From Actinobacteria bacterium OK074 (GTDB taxonomy: Bacteria > Actinomycetota > Actinomycetes > Streptomycetales > Streptomycetaceae): a DNA stretch of 55,482 nucleotides. A program made the position numbers and the translations under genes. Of this stretch, positions 41,133 to 49,146 are shown in pieces. Below the pieces are notes generated by a model. That model was not told where the DNA came from. It worked only from the letters and a program-made list of their open reading frames with translations, and searched no databases. Positions within the stretch are counted from its first letter, which is position 1. The number at the start of each line of letters is the position of its first letter. The stretch is from NCBI GenBank assembly GCA_001298575.1, contig LJCV01000273.1, positions 1 to 55,482 on the forward strand, read 5' to 3'.

Positions 41133-42218
41133 ATGAGAGACAAGCTCGCCGTCGTCGTCGCCGGGGACGCGCTGGTGGATCTCACCCCGGCCCGCACGGC
41201 CGACGGATCCGCCGCCTTCCGGCCGCTGCCGGGCGGCTCCTGCCTCAACGTCGCCGCCGGACTCGGCCGCCTCGGCGTCCCCACCGCGCTGCTCGCCCGC
41301 CTCTCCGACGACCACTTCGGCGACCTGCTGCGCGCGCACCTCACGGCGTCCGGCACCCGCCTCACCCATGTGCTGCCGACGTCCGACCCGTCCACCCTCG
41401 CCGCGGTCCACCTGCGCGCGGACGGCTCGGCCGCCTACTCCTTCCACGCGGGCGGCGCCGCCGACCGCGGCCTGCGCCCCGAACACCTCGCCGCCCTCCC
41501 CGACGGCGGCGCACTGCCGTCGGGCACGGCCCTGCACCTCGGCTCACTGGGCCTGCTGCTCGAACCCCTCGCCACCACCCTCGACGGACTGCTGCGCCGC
41601 GAGTCGGGCCACCGCCTGGTCTCCCTCGACCCGAACGTACGGCCCGGCCTGGTCACCGACCGGGCCGCGTACCTCCGGCGGTTCGCCGAGTGGGTGGGGT
41701 TGGCCGACGTGGTCAAGGCGAGCGACGAGGATCTGGCGTGGCTGTACCCCGGCGAGCCGTACGAGGCCGTCGCCGAGCGGTGGCTCGCGGCCGGGGCGGG
41801 GTTGGTGCTGATCACGTTCGGTGCGCGTGGGGCGTGGGCCGCCAGCCGCGCGGCCCGCGTGCACGTGCCTGCCCCGGCGGTCGAGGTCGTCGACACGGTG
41901 GGGGCGGGGGACGCCTTCACCGCGGGAGTCCTCGCCCACCTCCACGACACGGGTCGCCTGAGCCGCGAGGGCGTCGACGGGCTCGGCGCTGCCGCGCTCG
42001 CTCGGCTGCTGTCGTCCAGCCGTGGAGATCGCGGCCGATACGTGTACGCGGGCGGGGGCGCAGCCGCCGTATCGCTCCCGCGGGGTGGGGGTCTGAAGGC
42101 TGGGTTTTGGGTGCGGGTCGGTGGGGGCTGGTCGCGCCCACGCGGCGGAGCCGCACAATGTCACAGCCCCGCGCCCCTTACGGGGCGGTTGTGCGGCCAG
42201 GGTTATGGGGTGCCCTAA
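41133..42218 (+). CDS. PfkB-family sugar kinase with an abnormal C-terminus
   Basis: A 361-aa frame. Residues 1-280 or so are a normal ribokinase/fructokinase-type kinase: AGDALVDLTP, LPGGSCLNVAAGLGRLG, SLDPNVRPGLV and the catalytic VDTVGAGDAFTAGVLAHL with Asp base. After LARLLSSS the sequence loses similarity to the family and becomes Gly/Arg/Ala-rich, running into a common Streptomyces intergenic repeat (42121-42200). The last helices have probably been replaced after a frameshift or deletion. It should phosphorylate a sugar brought in by the importer, if still stable. Confidence 0.82.
   Translation: MRDKLAVVVAGDALVDLTPARTADGSAAFRPLPGGSCLNVAAGLGRLGVPTALLARLSDDHFGDLLRAHLTASGTRLTHVLPTSDPSTLAAVHLRADGSAAYSFHAGGAADRGLRPEHLAALPDGGALPSGTALHLGSLGLLLEPLATTLDGLLRRESGHRLVSLDPNVRPGLVTDRAAYLRRFAEWVGLADVVKASDEDLAWLYPGEPYEAVAERWLAAGAGLVLITFGARGAWAASRAARVHVPAPAVEVVDTVGAGDAFTAGVLAHLHDTGRLSREGVDGLGAAALARLLSSSRGDRGRYVYAGGGAAAVSLPRGGGLKAGFWVRVGGGWSRPRGGAAQCHSPAPLTGRLCGQGYGVP
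42121..42200. repeat. Common Streptomyces intergenic hairpin repeat
   Basis: GGGGCTGGTCGCGCCCACGC, then GCGGAGCCGCA, GTCACAGCCCC and GCGCCCCTTACGGGGCG. This is a palindromic, high-copy sequence that I recognise from many Streptomyces intergenic regions. It forms nested hairpins and here covers the end of the PfkB frame. Confidence 0.75.
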
Positions 42219-42243
42219 CCGGGCCCAGCGTCTCCCGGCACCC

Positions 42244-43775
42244 CTACGGGGTACCGGACGCGTCCAACCTGCCCCACACCGGGCCCAGTGCCTCCAGTGC
42301 CTCCAAGTACACCCCGTACGCCTCGTCCAGTACGGCGACCCTGGTGGGGTCGGGCTCGTGGCGGCGTAGGACGGCCGCGGTCGCGCGCGGGTCCGTGACG
42401 TCGTCGAGGAGGCCGACGGCGGTGGCGGCCAGGAGGGCTGCGCCGCGGGCGGCGCTTTCCTGGACGTCCGTCACCACGACCGGGCGGCGTAGGGCGTCGG
42501 CGAACATCTGGCTCCAGACCTCGCTGTGTGCGGCGCCGCCGGTCAGGCGGGCCGGGGCCTCGCTGATGGGCAGTTTCGAGGCGAGGGCGTCGACGTGCCA
42601 GCGGTGGTTGAGGACGACGCCCTCCATCAACGCCCGCAGCAGGTGGCCGCGGCCGTGCCAGCCGCGCAGGCCGAGGAAGGTCCCGGAGGTGGGCTGGGGG
42701 TGCGGGGAGCCGTAGACGAAGGGGTGGAACAGGACCTCCGAGGGGCCGTCCAGGTGTGCCTCCACCTCGCGGCCGATCGTCTTGTGGACGCCCTCACGGT
42801 GCTCGGACGGGTCGCCCGTGAGCCGGAGGAACCACTCCAGGTTCGCCACCGACGCGGGTGAGGTGGACATGGTCATCCACTGCCCGGGGCGGACGAAGGG
42901 CCGGACCTGCCAGCGCGGATCGACGACGGGGTGCTCGCCGACCACCTGGTTGATGCTGAACGACCCGGCGATCAGGCAGAGTTCGCCCGGCGTGGTGCAG
43001 CCGATGCCGAGCGCGGCGGCGGCACCATCTCGTCGGCGCGGGCGCCGGTGACGACCGGGGTGCCGGGGGCGAGCCCGGTGAGCGCGGCGGCCTCGGGGGT
43101 GACGGTGCCGCTCACCGCAGCGCAGGGCAGGACCGGTGGCAGCAGGCCGGCGAGCGCGCCGAGGCCGTAGAGGTCGAGGAGTTCGGGAGTGTAGCCGCCG
43201 CGCCGCATGTCGGTGAAGGAGGCGCCCGCGTCCGTGGGGTCGGTGGCGACCGCGCCCGTCAGGCCCAGGCGCAGCCAGTCCTTGCAGGACAGCAGCCAGC
43301 GGGTCCGCCGCAGGACGTCCGGTTCGTGGCGGGCCAGCCAGGTCAGCAGGGTGGCCGGGGAGCCCGCGAAGGGGACCGTGCCGGACAGCTCCAGGGCGCG
43401 CGACCACAGCGGGGTGCCCCGCCACTGCTCCAGGACCGGCTCGGCGCGGGTGTCCATCGCCACGATCGCGGGCCGCACCGGCCGGCCCGCCGCGTCGACG
43501 GCGTACAGGCCGTCGCCGTGCCCGGCCAGCCCCACCGCGGCGACGGACCGCCCCGCGTCCGGGCCCGCCTCGGCGAGACAGGCGGCGACGGCCCGGTGCG
43601 CGGTCCGCCACACGGCGTCTGTGTCTATCGGGGTCCGCTCGACCCAGTGCGGATGAGGGGTGGTCAACGGCAGCGTGCCGTGGCCCCGGGCCACCGGACG
43701 GCCGGTGGCGTCGAAGAGCACGGCCTTGGTCACGGTGTGTCCCGCGTCGATGCCGAGCACCAGTTCACGTGCCAC
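42244..43775 (-). pseudogene. FGGY-family carbohydrate kinase (xylulokinase-like), frameshifted
   Basis: The N-terminal half starts at GTG 43775 with VLGIDAGHTVTKAVLFD and continues to TGLAPGTPVVTGARADEMV (about 43015). The C-terminal half (from AAAALGIGCTTPGELCLIAGS, with RPGQWMTMSTSPASVANLEW, LTGGAAHSEVWSQMFADAL and AARGAALLAA) lies in a frame shifted by one base. The break is at the GC-rich ATGGTGCCGCCGCCGCGC near 43015-43030, where one G appears missing. Corrected, it would be about 510 aa, a normal FGGY kinase for xylulose or a similar ketose. It may be a true pseudogene or a sequencing error. Confidence 0.88.
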
Positions 43776-43827
43776 GCGACCGATCGTCCCACGGGGTGTC
43801 CGGGCGTGCCGGATCACCCCCCGCTTC

Positions 43828-43843
43828 ACTTGACACTTCAAGT
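43828..43843. promoter_or_regulatory. MarR-type operator, copy 1
   Basis: ACTTGA-CACT-TCAAGT is a perfect 6-4-6 palindrome about 47 bases upstream of the extradiol dioxygenase start. A second palindrome, ACGTT-N8-AACGT, follows at 43854-43871. Confidence 0.7.
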
Positions 43844-43889
43844 CTTCGAGCTTACGTTCAAATTTAAACGTCACCTTGGAAGGAGCGCC

Positions 43890-44669
43890 ATGACCGGGAC
43901 CGCCGAGCGCATGCCCACCCTCTACGTGTCGCACGGCGCCCCGCCGCTGGCCGACGACCCGCTCTGGACCGCCCAGTTGGCGGCCTGGTCGGACGAACTC
44001 CCGCGCCCCAAGGCCATCTTGATGATCTCCGCGCACTGGGAGGACGCCCCGCTCGCGATCGGCGCCACCACCCCGGTCCCGCTGATCTACGACTTCTACG
44101 GCTTCCCCGAGCACTACTACCGGGTCACCTATCCCGCGCCCGGCGCCCCCGAACTGGCCGAGCGCGTCGCCAAGTTGCTGCGCACCGCGGGCACGCCGAC
44201 ACAGCAGGTCCCCGACCGCGGGATGGACCACGGCGCGTACGTACCGCTGAAGGAGATGTACCCGGACGCCGACGTACCCGTCCTCCAGATCTCCCTGCCC
44301 ACGCTCGACCCGCGCCGCCTCATGGAGGTGGGCCGCCGGCTCGCCCCCCTGCGCGACGAGGGCGTGCTCATCGTCGGCAGCGGGTTCTTCACCCACAATC
44401 TGCGCGCCATGAGCATGGACGGCCGCGTCCACTCCGCGATGGCCGAGTTCGACGCCTGGGGCAGCGAGACCCTCGCCGCGCACGACATCGACGGCCTGCT
44501 CGACTTCGAACGCAAGGCCCCGTCGGGCCGCCTCGCGCACCCCCGCAGCGACCACTTCGCCCCGCTGTTCGTCACCCTCGGCGCGGGCATCGACGAACTG
44601 GAGACCCAGCGCAGCGTCATCGAGGGCTTCTGGCTGGGGATGGCGAAACGGTCCGTACAGATCGGCTGA
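43890..44669 (+). CDS. Extradiol dioxygenase, DODA/LigB type
   Basis: A 259-aa class III extradiol ring-opening dioxygenase (4,5-DOPA dioxygenase-like, YgiD group). VSHGAPP gives an N-terminal metal His; MISAHWE, DRGMDHGAYVPLK and GSGFFTHNL carry further conserved His and Glu residues. It opens catecholic rings with O2 and non-heme Fe or Zn. ATG 43890 has GGAAGGAG upstream. The MarR-type palindrome in its promoter, also found before the marR gene, suggests induction by an aromatic or phenolic compound. Confidence 0.9.
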   Translation: MTGTAERMPTLYVSHGAPPLADDPLWTAQLAAWSDELPRPKAILMISAHWEDAPLAIGATTPVPLIYDFYGFPEHYYRVTYPAPGAPELAERVAKLLRTAGTPTQQVPDRGMDHGAYVPLKEMYPDADVPVLQISLPTLDPRRLMEVGRRLAPLRDEGVLIVGSGFFTHNLRAMSMDGRVHSAMAEFDAWGSETLAAHDIDGLLDFERKAPSGRLAHPRSDHFAPLFVTLGAGIDELETQRSVIEGFWLGMAKRSVQIG

Positions 44670-44685
44670 CGGACGTCACCCGTTG

Positions 44686-44733
44686 CTTAAGGGGCGTCAC
44701 TGGCCGGGACTTAAGGGGCGTCACTGGCCGGGG
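44686..44733. repeat. 24-bp tandem repeat (x2) at the marR stop
   Basis: Two adjacent copies of CTTAAGGGGCGTCACTGGCC plus four more bases (44686-44709 and 44710-44733). The inner copy holds the TGA of the MarR gene. Confidence 0.88.
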
Positions 44734-45203
44734 AAGGTGTCCTCCGGGCCGATGGCGTTGTTGATCCGGCGGCCGATCTCGTGCAGGTGCTTCTGCTGGG
44801 TGCCGGTCAGCGCGTCGAAGACCAGGCGGCGCACCTCGGCGACATGCCCGGGTGCGGCCTCGACGACCTTCGTCATGCCCTCGTCGGTGAGGTACGCGCG
44901 GGTGTAGCGCCCGTCGGCCGGGTCCGGGACGCGGTAGACCCACCCCCGCCGCTCCAGCCGCTTGACCACGTGCGACAGCCGGGACAGCGACCCCTCCGCG
45001 AACAGGGCCAGCTCGCTCATCCGCAGGTTGTGCTCGGGCGACATGGACAGCCCGGCCAGCACCCGGTACTCGAAGTGCGTGATGCCCTGGTCCCGCTGCA
45101 ACTGTGTGTCCAGCGCGGCCGGAAGGCGCAGCAGCATCCGGGCGAGGGCCAGCCATGCCTCGCTCTCCGGCGGGGTGAGCCAGCGGGGCTCGTCGTCGCT
45201 CAT
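44721..45203 (-). CDS. MarR-family transcriptional regulator
   Basis: A 160-aa winged-helix regulator from ATG 45203. HFEYRVLAGLSMSPEHNLRMSELA, SLSRLSHVVKRLERRGWVYR and the wing DPADGRYTRAYLT are typical of the MarR fold, which acts as a dimer on palindromic DNA. The palindrome ACTTGA-N4-TCAAGT lies 13 bases upstream of its own start. It recurs before the dioxygenase and before the secreted-protein gene, suggesting autoregulation and a small regulon. Confidence 0.93.
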   Translation of the reverse strand: MSDDEPRWLTPPESEAWLALARMLLRLPAALDTQLQRDQGITHFEYRVLAGLSMSPEHNLRMSELALFAEGSLSRLSHVVKRLERRGWVYRVPDPADGRYTRAYLTDEGMTKVVEAAPGHVAEVRRLVFDALTGTQQKHLHEIGRRINNAIGPEDTFPGQ

Positions 45204-45215
45204 GCGCCCACGATA

Positions 45216-45231
45216 ACTTGAACGATCAAGT
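45216..45231. promoter_or_regulatory. MarR-type operator, copy 2 (autoregulatory)
   Basis: ACTTGA-ACGA-TCAAGT, a perfect 6-4-6 palindrome immediately upstream of the marR start. It has the same half-sites as the copy at 43828. Confidence 0.75.
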
Positions 45232-45252
45232 CGTCGGGGGCCCAAGGCCGAC

Positions 45253-45276
45253 GGGGCGGGCGTGCGGGCCCGCCCC
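45253..45276. terminator. Hairpin downstream of the PEBP-like gene
   Basis: GGGGCGGGC and GCCCGCCCC form a 9-bp stem with a 6-base loop between the PEBP-like gene and marR. Confidence 0.6.
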
Positions 45277-45306
45277 GGCACCCGTCGCCCGCCGGCGACC
45301 GGGGAG

Positions 45307-45846
45307 TTACGCGGTGATCTCCGCCGTGGCCGTCAGTACCGCGCGGCCGAGGATGTGGCGGGCCATGGTGAAGCCGAGGAAGGCGGGGCTGGTGTCGGCC
45401 GGGACGCCGATGAACTCGACGTCGAGGGCGTGCACGACGAAGACGTAGCGGTGGGGGCCGTGTCCGGCGGGCGGGGCGGCGCCGATGAAGCGGCCGACGC
45501 GGGCGTCGTTGGGCACCTGGAAGGCGTCCTCGGGCAGGCCGGAGCCGGTGTCGTCGCCCGCGCCCTCGGGGAGTTCGGTGACGGTGGCGGGGAGGTCGGC
45601 CACGGCCCAGTGCCAGAACCCGGAGCCGGACGGGGCGTCGGGGTCGTACATCGTCACGGCGTAGCTCTTGGTGCCCGCGGGGGCGCCGCTCCAGGACAGC
45701 TGCGGGGAGACGTCCTTGCCGCCCGGGACGCCGAAGAGGCCGGACATCTGCTCGATGGGCAGGGGAGCGCCGTCGGTCAGCGTGGTGCTGGTGACGGTGA
45801 AGGTGGCCGCCTCGGGGAGACGGGCGAAGGGGTCGTTGGCGCTCAT
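45307..45846 (-). CDS. YbhB/YbcL (PEBP-like) family protein
   Basis: A 179-aa protein of the phosphatidylethanolamine-binding-like family. SPQLSWSGAPAGTKSYAVTMYDPDAPSGSGFWHWAV contains the DPDAP and HW ligand-pocket motifs, and GHGPHRYVFVVHAL the second conserved block. The bacterial members are of unclear function. ATG 45846 has AAAGGAA about 7 bases upstream. It follows the nitrilase gene on the same strand with a 41-base gap and is probably co-transcribed. Confidence 0.93.
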   Translation of the reverse strand: MSANDPFARLPEAATFTVTSTTLTDGAPLPIEQMSGLFGVPGGKDVSPQLSWSGAPAGTKSYAVTMYDPDAPSGSGFWHWAVADLPATVTELPEGAGDDTGSGLPEDAFQVPNDARVGRFIGAAPPAGHGPHRYVFVVHALDVEFIGVPADTSPAFLGFTMARHILGRAVLTATAEITA

Positions 45847-45887
45847 GGCGCTGTTCCTTTCGGTGGGGGGTGGGGGAGGGGCGGTGG

Positions 45888-46919
45888 TCACGGGGTTCCG
45901 CCCTCCGGGGCCCGGTCGTCGTCGCCGCCGTCGGACTCCTCGGGTACGACGGTGTCGCCGTCCGCCGGGCCGGTGTGCTGGACCGCGGGGTTGGCGTTCG
46001 GGTTGAAGGTGAGGCGGAAGACGTCGGGGCGGGAGTAGTGGCCGACGGGGTCGTAGGCGTGTTTGGCGAGGGCGAGGAGGTCGAAGTCGAGGTCGGCGTA
46101 GAGGATGCCCTCCTCGGTCTCGGCCAGCGGCTTGGCGAGTTCGCTGCCCTCGGGGCCGTAGATGCGGGTGAAGCCGCCGCCCTGGAGGAGGAGTTCCCTC
46201 TTGGCGGCGGTGTCGCAGAACAGGTCCTGGGCGGCCTGGCCGACGGTGGCGCAGGGGGCGAGGACGAAGGTCTGGCCCTCGACGGCGTAGACGAGGCTGA
46301 CGGCGGTGTTCACCTCGGGGCCGAGCGCGGTGGCCATGCCGCGGTAGACGGAGAAGCTGGGCCAGGAGGCGACGTGGATCTGTTCGCCCTTGCTGAACAT
46401 CGTGTACTTGGTCAGCGGCTGGATGTGTTCGGCGCAGTTCAGGGCACCCAGCCGGCCGAGCCTCGTCTCGTGGACGTGGATGTCGCTGCCGTCGCCCTCG
46501 CCGTAGACGGTGCGTTCGGCGTGGGTGGGCTTGAGTTTGCGGCGCACGGACAGGACGCGGCCGGTGTCGTCGATGGTGGCCTGGGCCATGTAGAGGCTGC
46601 CGGTGAGGGTGCGTTCGGCGAAGCCCAGGACGACGAAGATGCCGTGTTCGGCGGCTGCCGCGGCGATGCGGGCGAGGTGTTCGCCGTCGCGGGTCATGGA
46701 GTTCCGCGCGTACCGGGGCACGTACGTCATGCCCGACAGCGGTGAGTCCAGCCAGATCCACCAGGGGTAGCCGGGCAGGAACACCTCGGGGAACGCGACC
46801 AGTTCGGCCCCGCCGGCGGCGGCCTGGGCGATGAGGTCGACGGCCTGGGCCACTCCGGCGTCCAGGTCCAGCCACTTCGGCTCGGCCTGCACGGCCGCCA
46901 CGCGCACTGTGGAAGACAC
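45888..46919 (-). CDS. Nitrilase
   Basis: A 343-aa carbon-nitrogen hydrolase of the nitrilase branch. The catalytic triad is visible: Glu in VAFPEVFLPGYPWW, Lys in VRRKLKPTHAERTVYGEGDG and Cys in LGALNCAEHIQPLTKY. The C-terminal tail (about 25 residues, Asp/Glu-rich) is not part of the fold. Such enzymes convert nitriles to carboxylic acids, and the GALNCAEH context is closest to aliphatic or arylaceto-nitrilases and cyanide hydratases. A cluster of short TGCAAGG/GAGCGGTG repeats lies upstream of its start. Confidence 0.92.
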   Translation of the reverse strand: MSSTVRVAAVQAEPKWLDLDAGVAQAVDLIAQAAAGGAELVAFPEVFLPGYPWWIWLDSPLSGMTYVPRYARNSMTRDGEHLARIAAAAAEHGIFVVLGFAERTLTGSLYMAQATIDDTGRVLSVRRKLKPTHAERTVYGEGDGSDIHVHETRLGRLGALNCAEHIQPLTKYTMFSKGEQIHVASWPSFSVYRGMATALGPEVNTAVSLVYAVEGQTFVLAPCATVGQAAQDLFCDTAAKRELLLQGGGFTRIYGPEGSELAKPLAETEEGILYADLDFDLLALAKHAYDPVGHYSRPDVFRLTFNPNANPAVQHTGPADGDTVVPEESDGGDDDRAPEGGTP

Positions 46920-47242
46920 GTCTCGTACTCCGATTCCGATGATGTCGAGCAGGTGTGCAAGGTGTGCAAGGGGTGCAAGGTGTGAGCGGTGTGAGCGGTG
47001 TCCTGCCGTGCGGGGCGCTCGTCGCTGGGAACACTACGGCTGGATCTGGCCGTAGGAGAGGTGTGAATCATCCACTGCCGGGGCGCAGGGAACGTGTGAT
47101 TCGCACACTCGTGAGGTAGGGGGCGGGGCTTGACGCTTCAAGCCATTCACCGGCTTTCACTTGACGCTTCAAGTGAAAGGGCATACACCTTTAGTTGATG
47201 ATTCAACTCATTGCAGGTGTCGACATGAGTCTTGGAGAAGAC
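46920..47242. promoter_or_regulatory. Intergenic region with tandem repeats and three MarR-type palindromes
   Basis: 323 bases between the nitrilase (-) and secreted-protein (+) genes. Near 46949-47000 there are short GGTGTGCAA- and GGTGTGAGC-type repeats. Further right are GCTTGA-CGCT-TCAAGC (47128-47143), TTCACTTGA-CGCT-TCAAGTGAA (47156-47177, a perfect 9-4-9 palindrome) and AGTTGA-TGAT-TCAACT (47193-47208). The last three match the MarR operator pattern and lie just before the secreted-protein gene. Confidence 0.7.
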
Positions 47243-47686
47243 ATGAGTCTCGCTCGCCGTACGCGCCGTTCCGCCGGACTGACCGCCTTGGCCGCGGTCG
47301 CCGGTGCCGTCGTCCTCGCCGTGGCCCCCACGGCGTCCGCCGCCTCCGCGGCCACGGCCACCCTCACCGCCAATGTGCCGATCCAGGCCCGGGGTGCGGG
47401 CACGTCCGTCGTGTCCTTCGGCAGCCTCCAGATCGACGACGGCACCACCATCACCTGCATCAGCGCGCAGGAGGGCACGATCTCCGGCGTCTCGCCGCGG
47501 GTCGTTTTCGGCACCAGTTACAAGATCACCGCGGGCACCACCTACGGCATCTCGGCGTGGGAGGGCTCCAAGTGCGACTGGTACGACGCCCAGACGGACG
47601 ACTGGATGCAGTCCCTCGGCGGCGTGACCGTCACGCCCACGGCGGCGGACGTCGCCAGTGGCGTGTACCAGGTCACGATCCCGTAG
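47243..47686 (+). CDS. Small secreted protein
   Basis: A 147-aa protein from ATG 47243, chosen for GGAGAAG 5 bases upstream; a previous in-frame ATG (47225) lacks one. The Sec signal peptide has RRTRRS, then a hydrophobic core (LTALAAVAGAVVLAVAP) and a likely cleavage after ASA. The mature part is about 110 residues, beta-rich, with two Cys that may form a disulfide (TCISAQ, SKCDW). No enzyme motif is seen. Its promoter carries three palindromes of the MarR type, so it is probably co-regulated with the dioxygenase. Confidence 0.8.
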   Translation: MSLARRTRRSAGLTALAAVAGAVVLAVAPTASAASAATATLTANVPIQARGAGTSVVSFGSLQIDDGTTITCISAQEGTISGVSPRVVFGTSYKITAGTTYGISAWEGSKCDWYDAQTDDWMQSLGGVTVTPTAADVASGVYQVTIP

Positions 47687-47831
47687 CCCGCCCGGTGGCG
47701 GGGGCCGACGGCGACCTGCACTTTCGGCCAAGAGGACTTAGTAGTGGTTAATAAGACAAATGACCGATAAATGACTGACAAATGCTCGACACAAGCTCGA
47801 CAAATGGCTCGACGAACAAACGGAGGCCGGC

Positions 47832-48407
47832 ATGGCGCACATCAGCATCATCGGACGCGGGAACATGGGGCAGGTCATCGCGGGGCTCGCCGGTAAGGGC
47901 GGCGACACCGTGGAGCTGTTCGGCAGCTCGGACACGGACAAGGAGGTCACCGGCGACATCGTGGTGCTCGCCGTGCCGTACCCGGCCGTCGCGCAGGTCA
48001 TCGCCCAGCGGGGCGCGCAGCTGGCGGGCAAGGTCGTCGTCGACATCTCGAACCCGCTGGACTTCGAGACCTTCGACTCGCTGACCGTCCCGGCCGACGG
48101 CTCGGCCACCGCCGAGATCGCCGCCGCGCTGCCCCAGTCGCGCGTGGTCAAGGCGTTCAACACCAACTTCGCCGCCACCCTGGCCACCGGCACGGTGGGC
48201 GGGCAGCCGACCACCGTCCTGATCGCCGGCGACGACGCGGACGCCAAGGCGGCGCTCACCGCCGTGGTCACCGCCGCCGGGCTGCGCGCCGTGGACGCGG
48301 GCAGCCTCAAGCGGGCCCGGGAACTGGAGGCGGTCGGCTTCCTCCAGCTCACCCTGGCCGCGGCCGAGAAGACGTCCTGGACCGGTGGGTTCGGGCTCGC
48401 CGAGTAG
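47832..48407 (+). CDS. F420/NADPH oxidoreductase-like protein (NADP oxidoreductase, coenzyme F420-dependent)
   Basis: A 191-aa Rossmann protein. HISIIGRGNMGQVIAGL is the dinucleotide loop, GDIVVLAVPYPAVAQV and VVDISNPLDFETFDSL follow as in Fno/NPD enzymes, and VVKAFNTNFAATLATG is typical of the family. The start is ATG 47832, with ACGGAGG upstream. These proteins transfer hydride between NADPH and F420 or act as related reductases. A very strong terminator follows. It is adjacent to the MarR regulon, but no palindrome precedes it. Confidence 0.9.
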   Translation: MAHISIIGRGNMGQVIAGLAGKGGDTVELFGSSDTDKEVTGDIVVLAVPYPAVAQVIAQRGAQLAGKVVVDISNPLDFETFDSLTVPADGSATAEIAAALPQSRVVKAFNTNFAATLATGTVGGQPTTVLIAGDDADAKAALTAVVTAAGLRAVDAGSLKRARELEAVGFLQLTLAAAEKTSWTGGFGLAE

Positions 48408-48424
48408 GACCACTGCCCGGGGGA

Positions 48425-48468
48425 GGGACGCGGAGCCGGAGACGCCACCAACGCCGGCTCCGCGTCCC
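48425..48468. terminator. Strong hairpin terminator
   Basis: GGGACGCGGAGCCGG and CCGGCTCCGCGTCCC form a perfect 15-bp stem around a 14-base loop, 17 bases after the F420-type oxidoreductase stop. Confidence 0.88.
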
Positions 48469-48486
48469 GCCCCCGGCGGGCGGCTC

Positions 48487-48642
48487 ATGAGCGATGGGGG
48501 GCTCGACGTCGGCGTGGCGGCGGCGTTCGGGATACTCGCCCTGGCGGGGTGGACGAAGAAGACGAAGAACAGGTGGGGCCGGGAACGCCGTGGCGGACGA
48601 GGAAGCAGAGCCGGGGCGGAAGCCGCGCAGGAGCCGGCGTGA
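48487..48642 (+). CDS. Possible small protein, 51 aa
   Basis: An open frame from ATG 48487 with a short hydrophobic stretch (DVGVAAAFGILALAGWTKK) and an Arg-rich tail. It overlaps the start of the next gene in another frame. It is weakly supported: no good ribosome binding site and no known family. Confidence 0.3.
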   Translation: MSDGGLDVGVAAAFGILALAGWTKKTKNRWGRERRGGRGSRAGAEAAQEPA

Positions 48643-48850
48643 GGACCCGCTGGTGTTCGTGGCCTTCATGCTGCTGGGCAACACGGTCCTGAAGTTCGTG
48701 ATCGCCCTGTTCGACCTCACCTCCGGGTTCTCTGCCGGGAAGCTGGCGGACGCGGTGTTCGACCTGGTCATGGGCGTGCTGATCTCCTGCGCGCTGCTCT
48801 GGGGCTTCGCCCGCTTCAGGTCGTGGAGGAGGGGAAGGGCGCAGAGCTAG
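48590..48850 (+). CDS. Small two-helix membrane protein
   Basis: About 86 aa from GTG 48590. A basic N-terminus is followed by two membrane segments (PLVFVAFMLLGNTVLKFVIA and DAVFDLVMGVLISCALLW), with a basic C-terminus. The ribosome binding site is poor and the start is uncertain; a longer frame begins at 48494. Function unknown. It faces the sigma factor gene across a tandem-repeat region. Confidence 0.55.
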   Translation: MADEEAEPGRKPRRSRREDPLVFVAFMLLGNTVLKFVIALFDLTSGFSAGKLADAVFDLVMGVLISCALLWGFARFRSWRRGRAQS

Positions 48851-48870
48851 CGGCTGTTTCCGCACGCTTA

Positions 48871-48974
48871 CCTCCGAAGCCTGCGGGCACAGACTGCAAT
48901 GACGGACTGCAATGACGGACTGCAATGACAGGCTGCAATGACAGGCTGAAATCAAGGTTCCTTGGCTTCGGAGG
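48871..48974. repeat. 13-bp tandem repeat (x5) enclosed by an 11-bp inverted repeat
   Basis: CCTCCGAAGCC (48871-48881) and GGCTTCGGAGG (48964-48974) are perfect inverted copies. Between them lie five 13-base units (48892-48956) of the form GACTGCAATGACG, the last one degraded. It lies between convergent genes. Confidence 0.88.
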
Positions 48975-49146
48975 CGGTGCGGGGCGGTGGTGTCGGACAC
49001 GGCTCGCCCCACCGCGGCGGCGAGGCCGGGGGACCGTGCCCGCCGTCACCGCCGAGACGGCGCCGACAGGGCGGTCAGCGTCCATACGCCGCCTTCGCCT
49101 TCGCCTTCGCCTCCGCCTCCGCCGCAACCGAATCGGAAGCCTGGGC

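Noticed and set aside
46949..47000. Riboswitch or structured leader
   Set aside because: The region is a run of short direct repeats without a recognisable conserved RNA fold.
48892..48956. CRISPR array
   Set aside because: The units are only 13 bases and directly adjacent with no spacers; there are no cas genes in the window.
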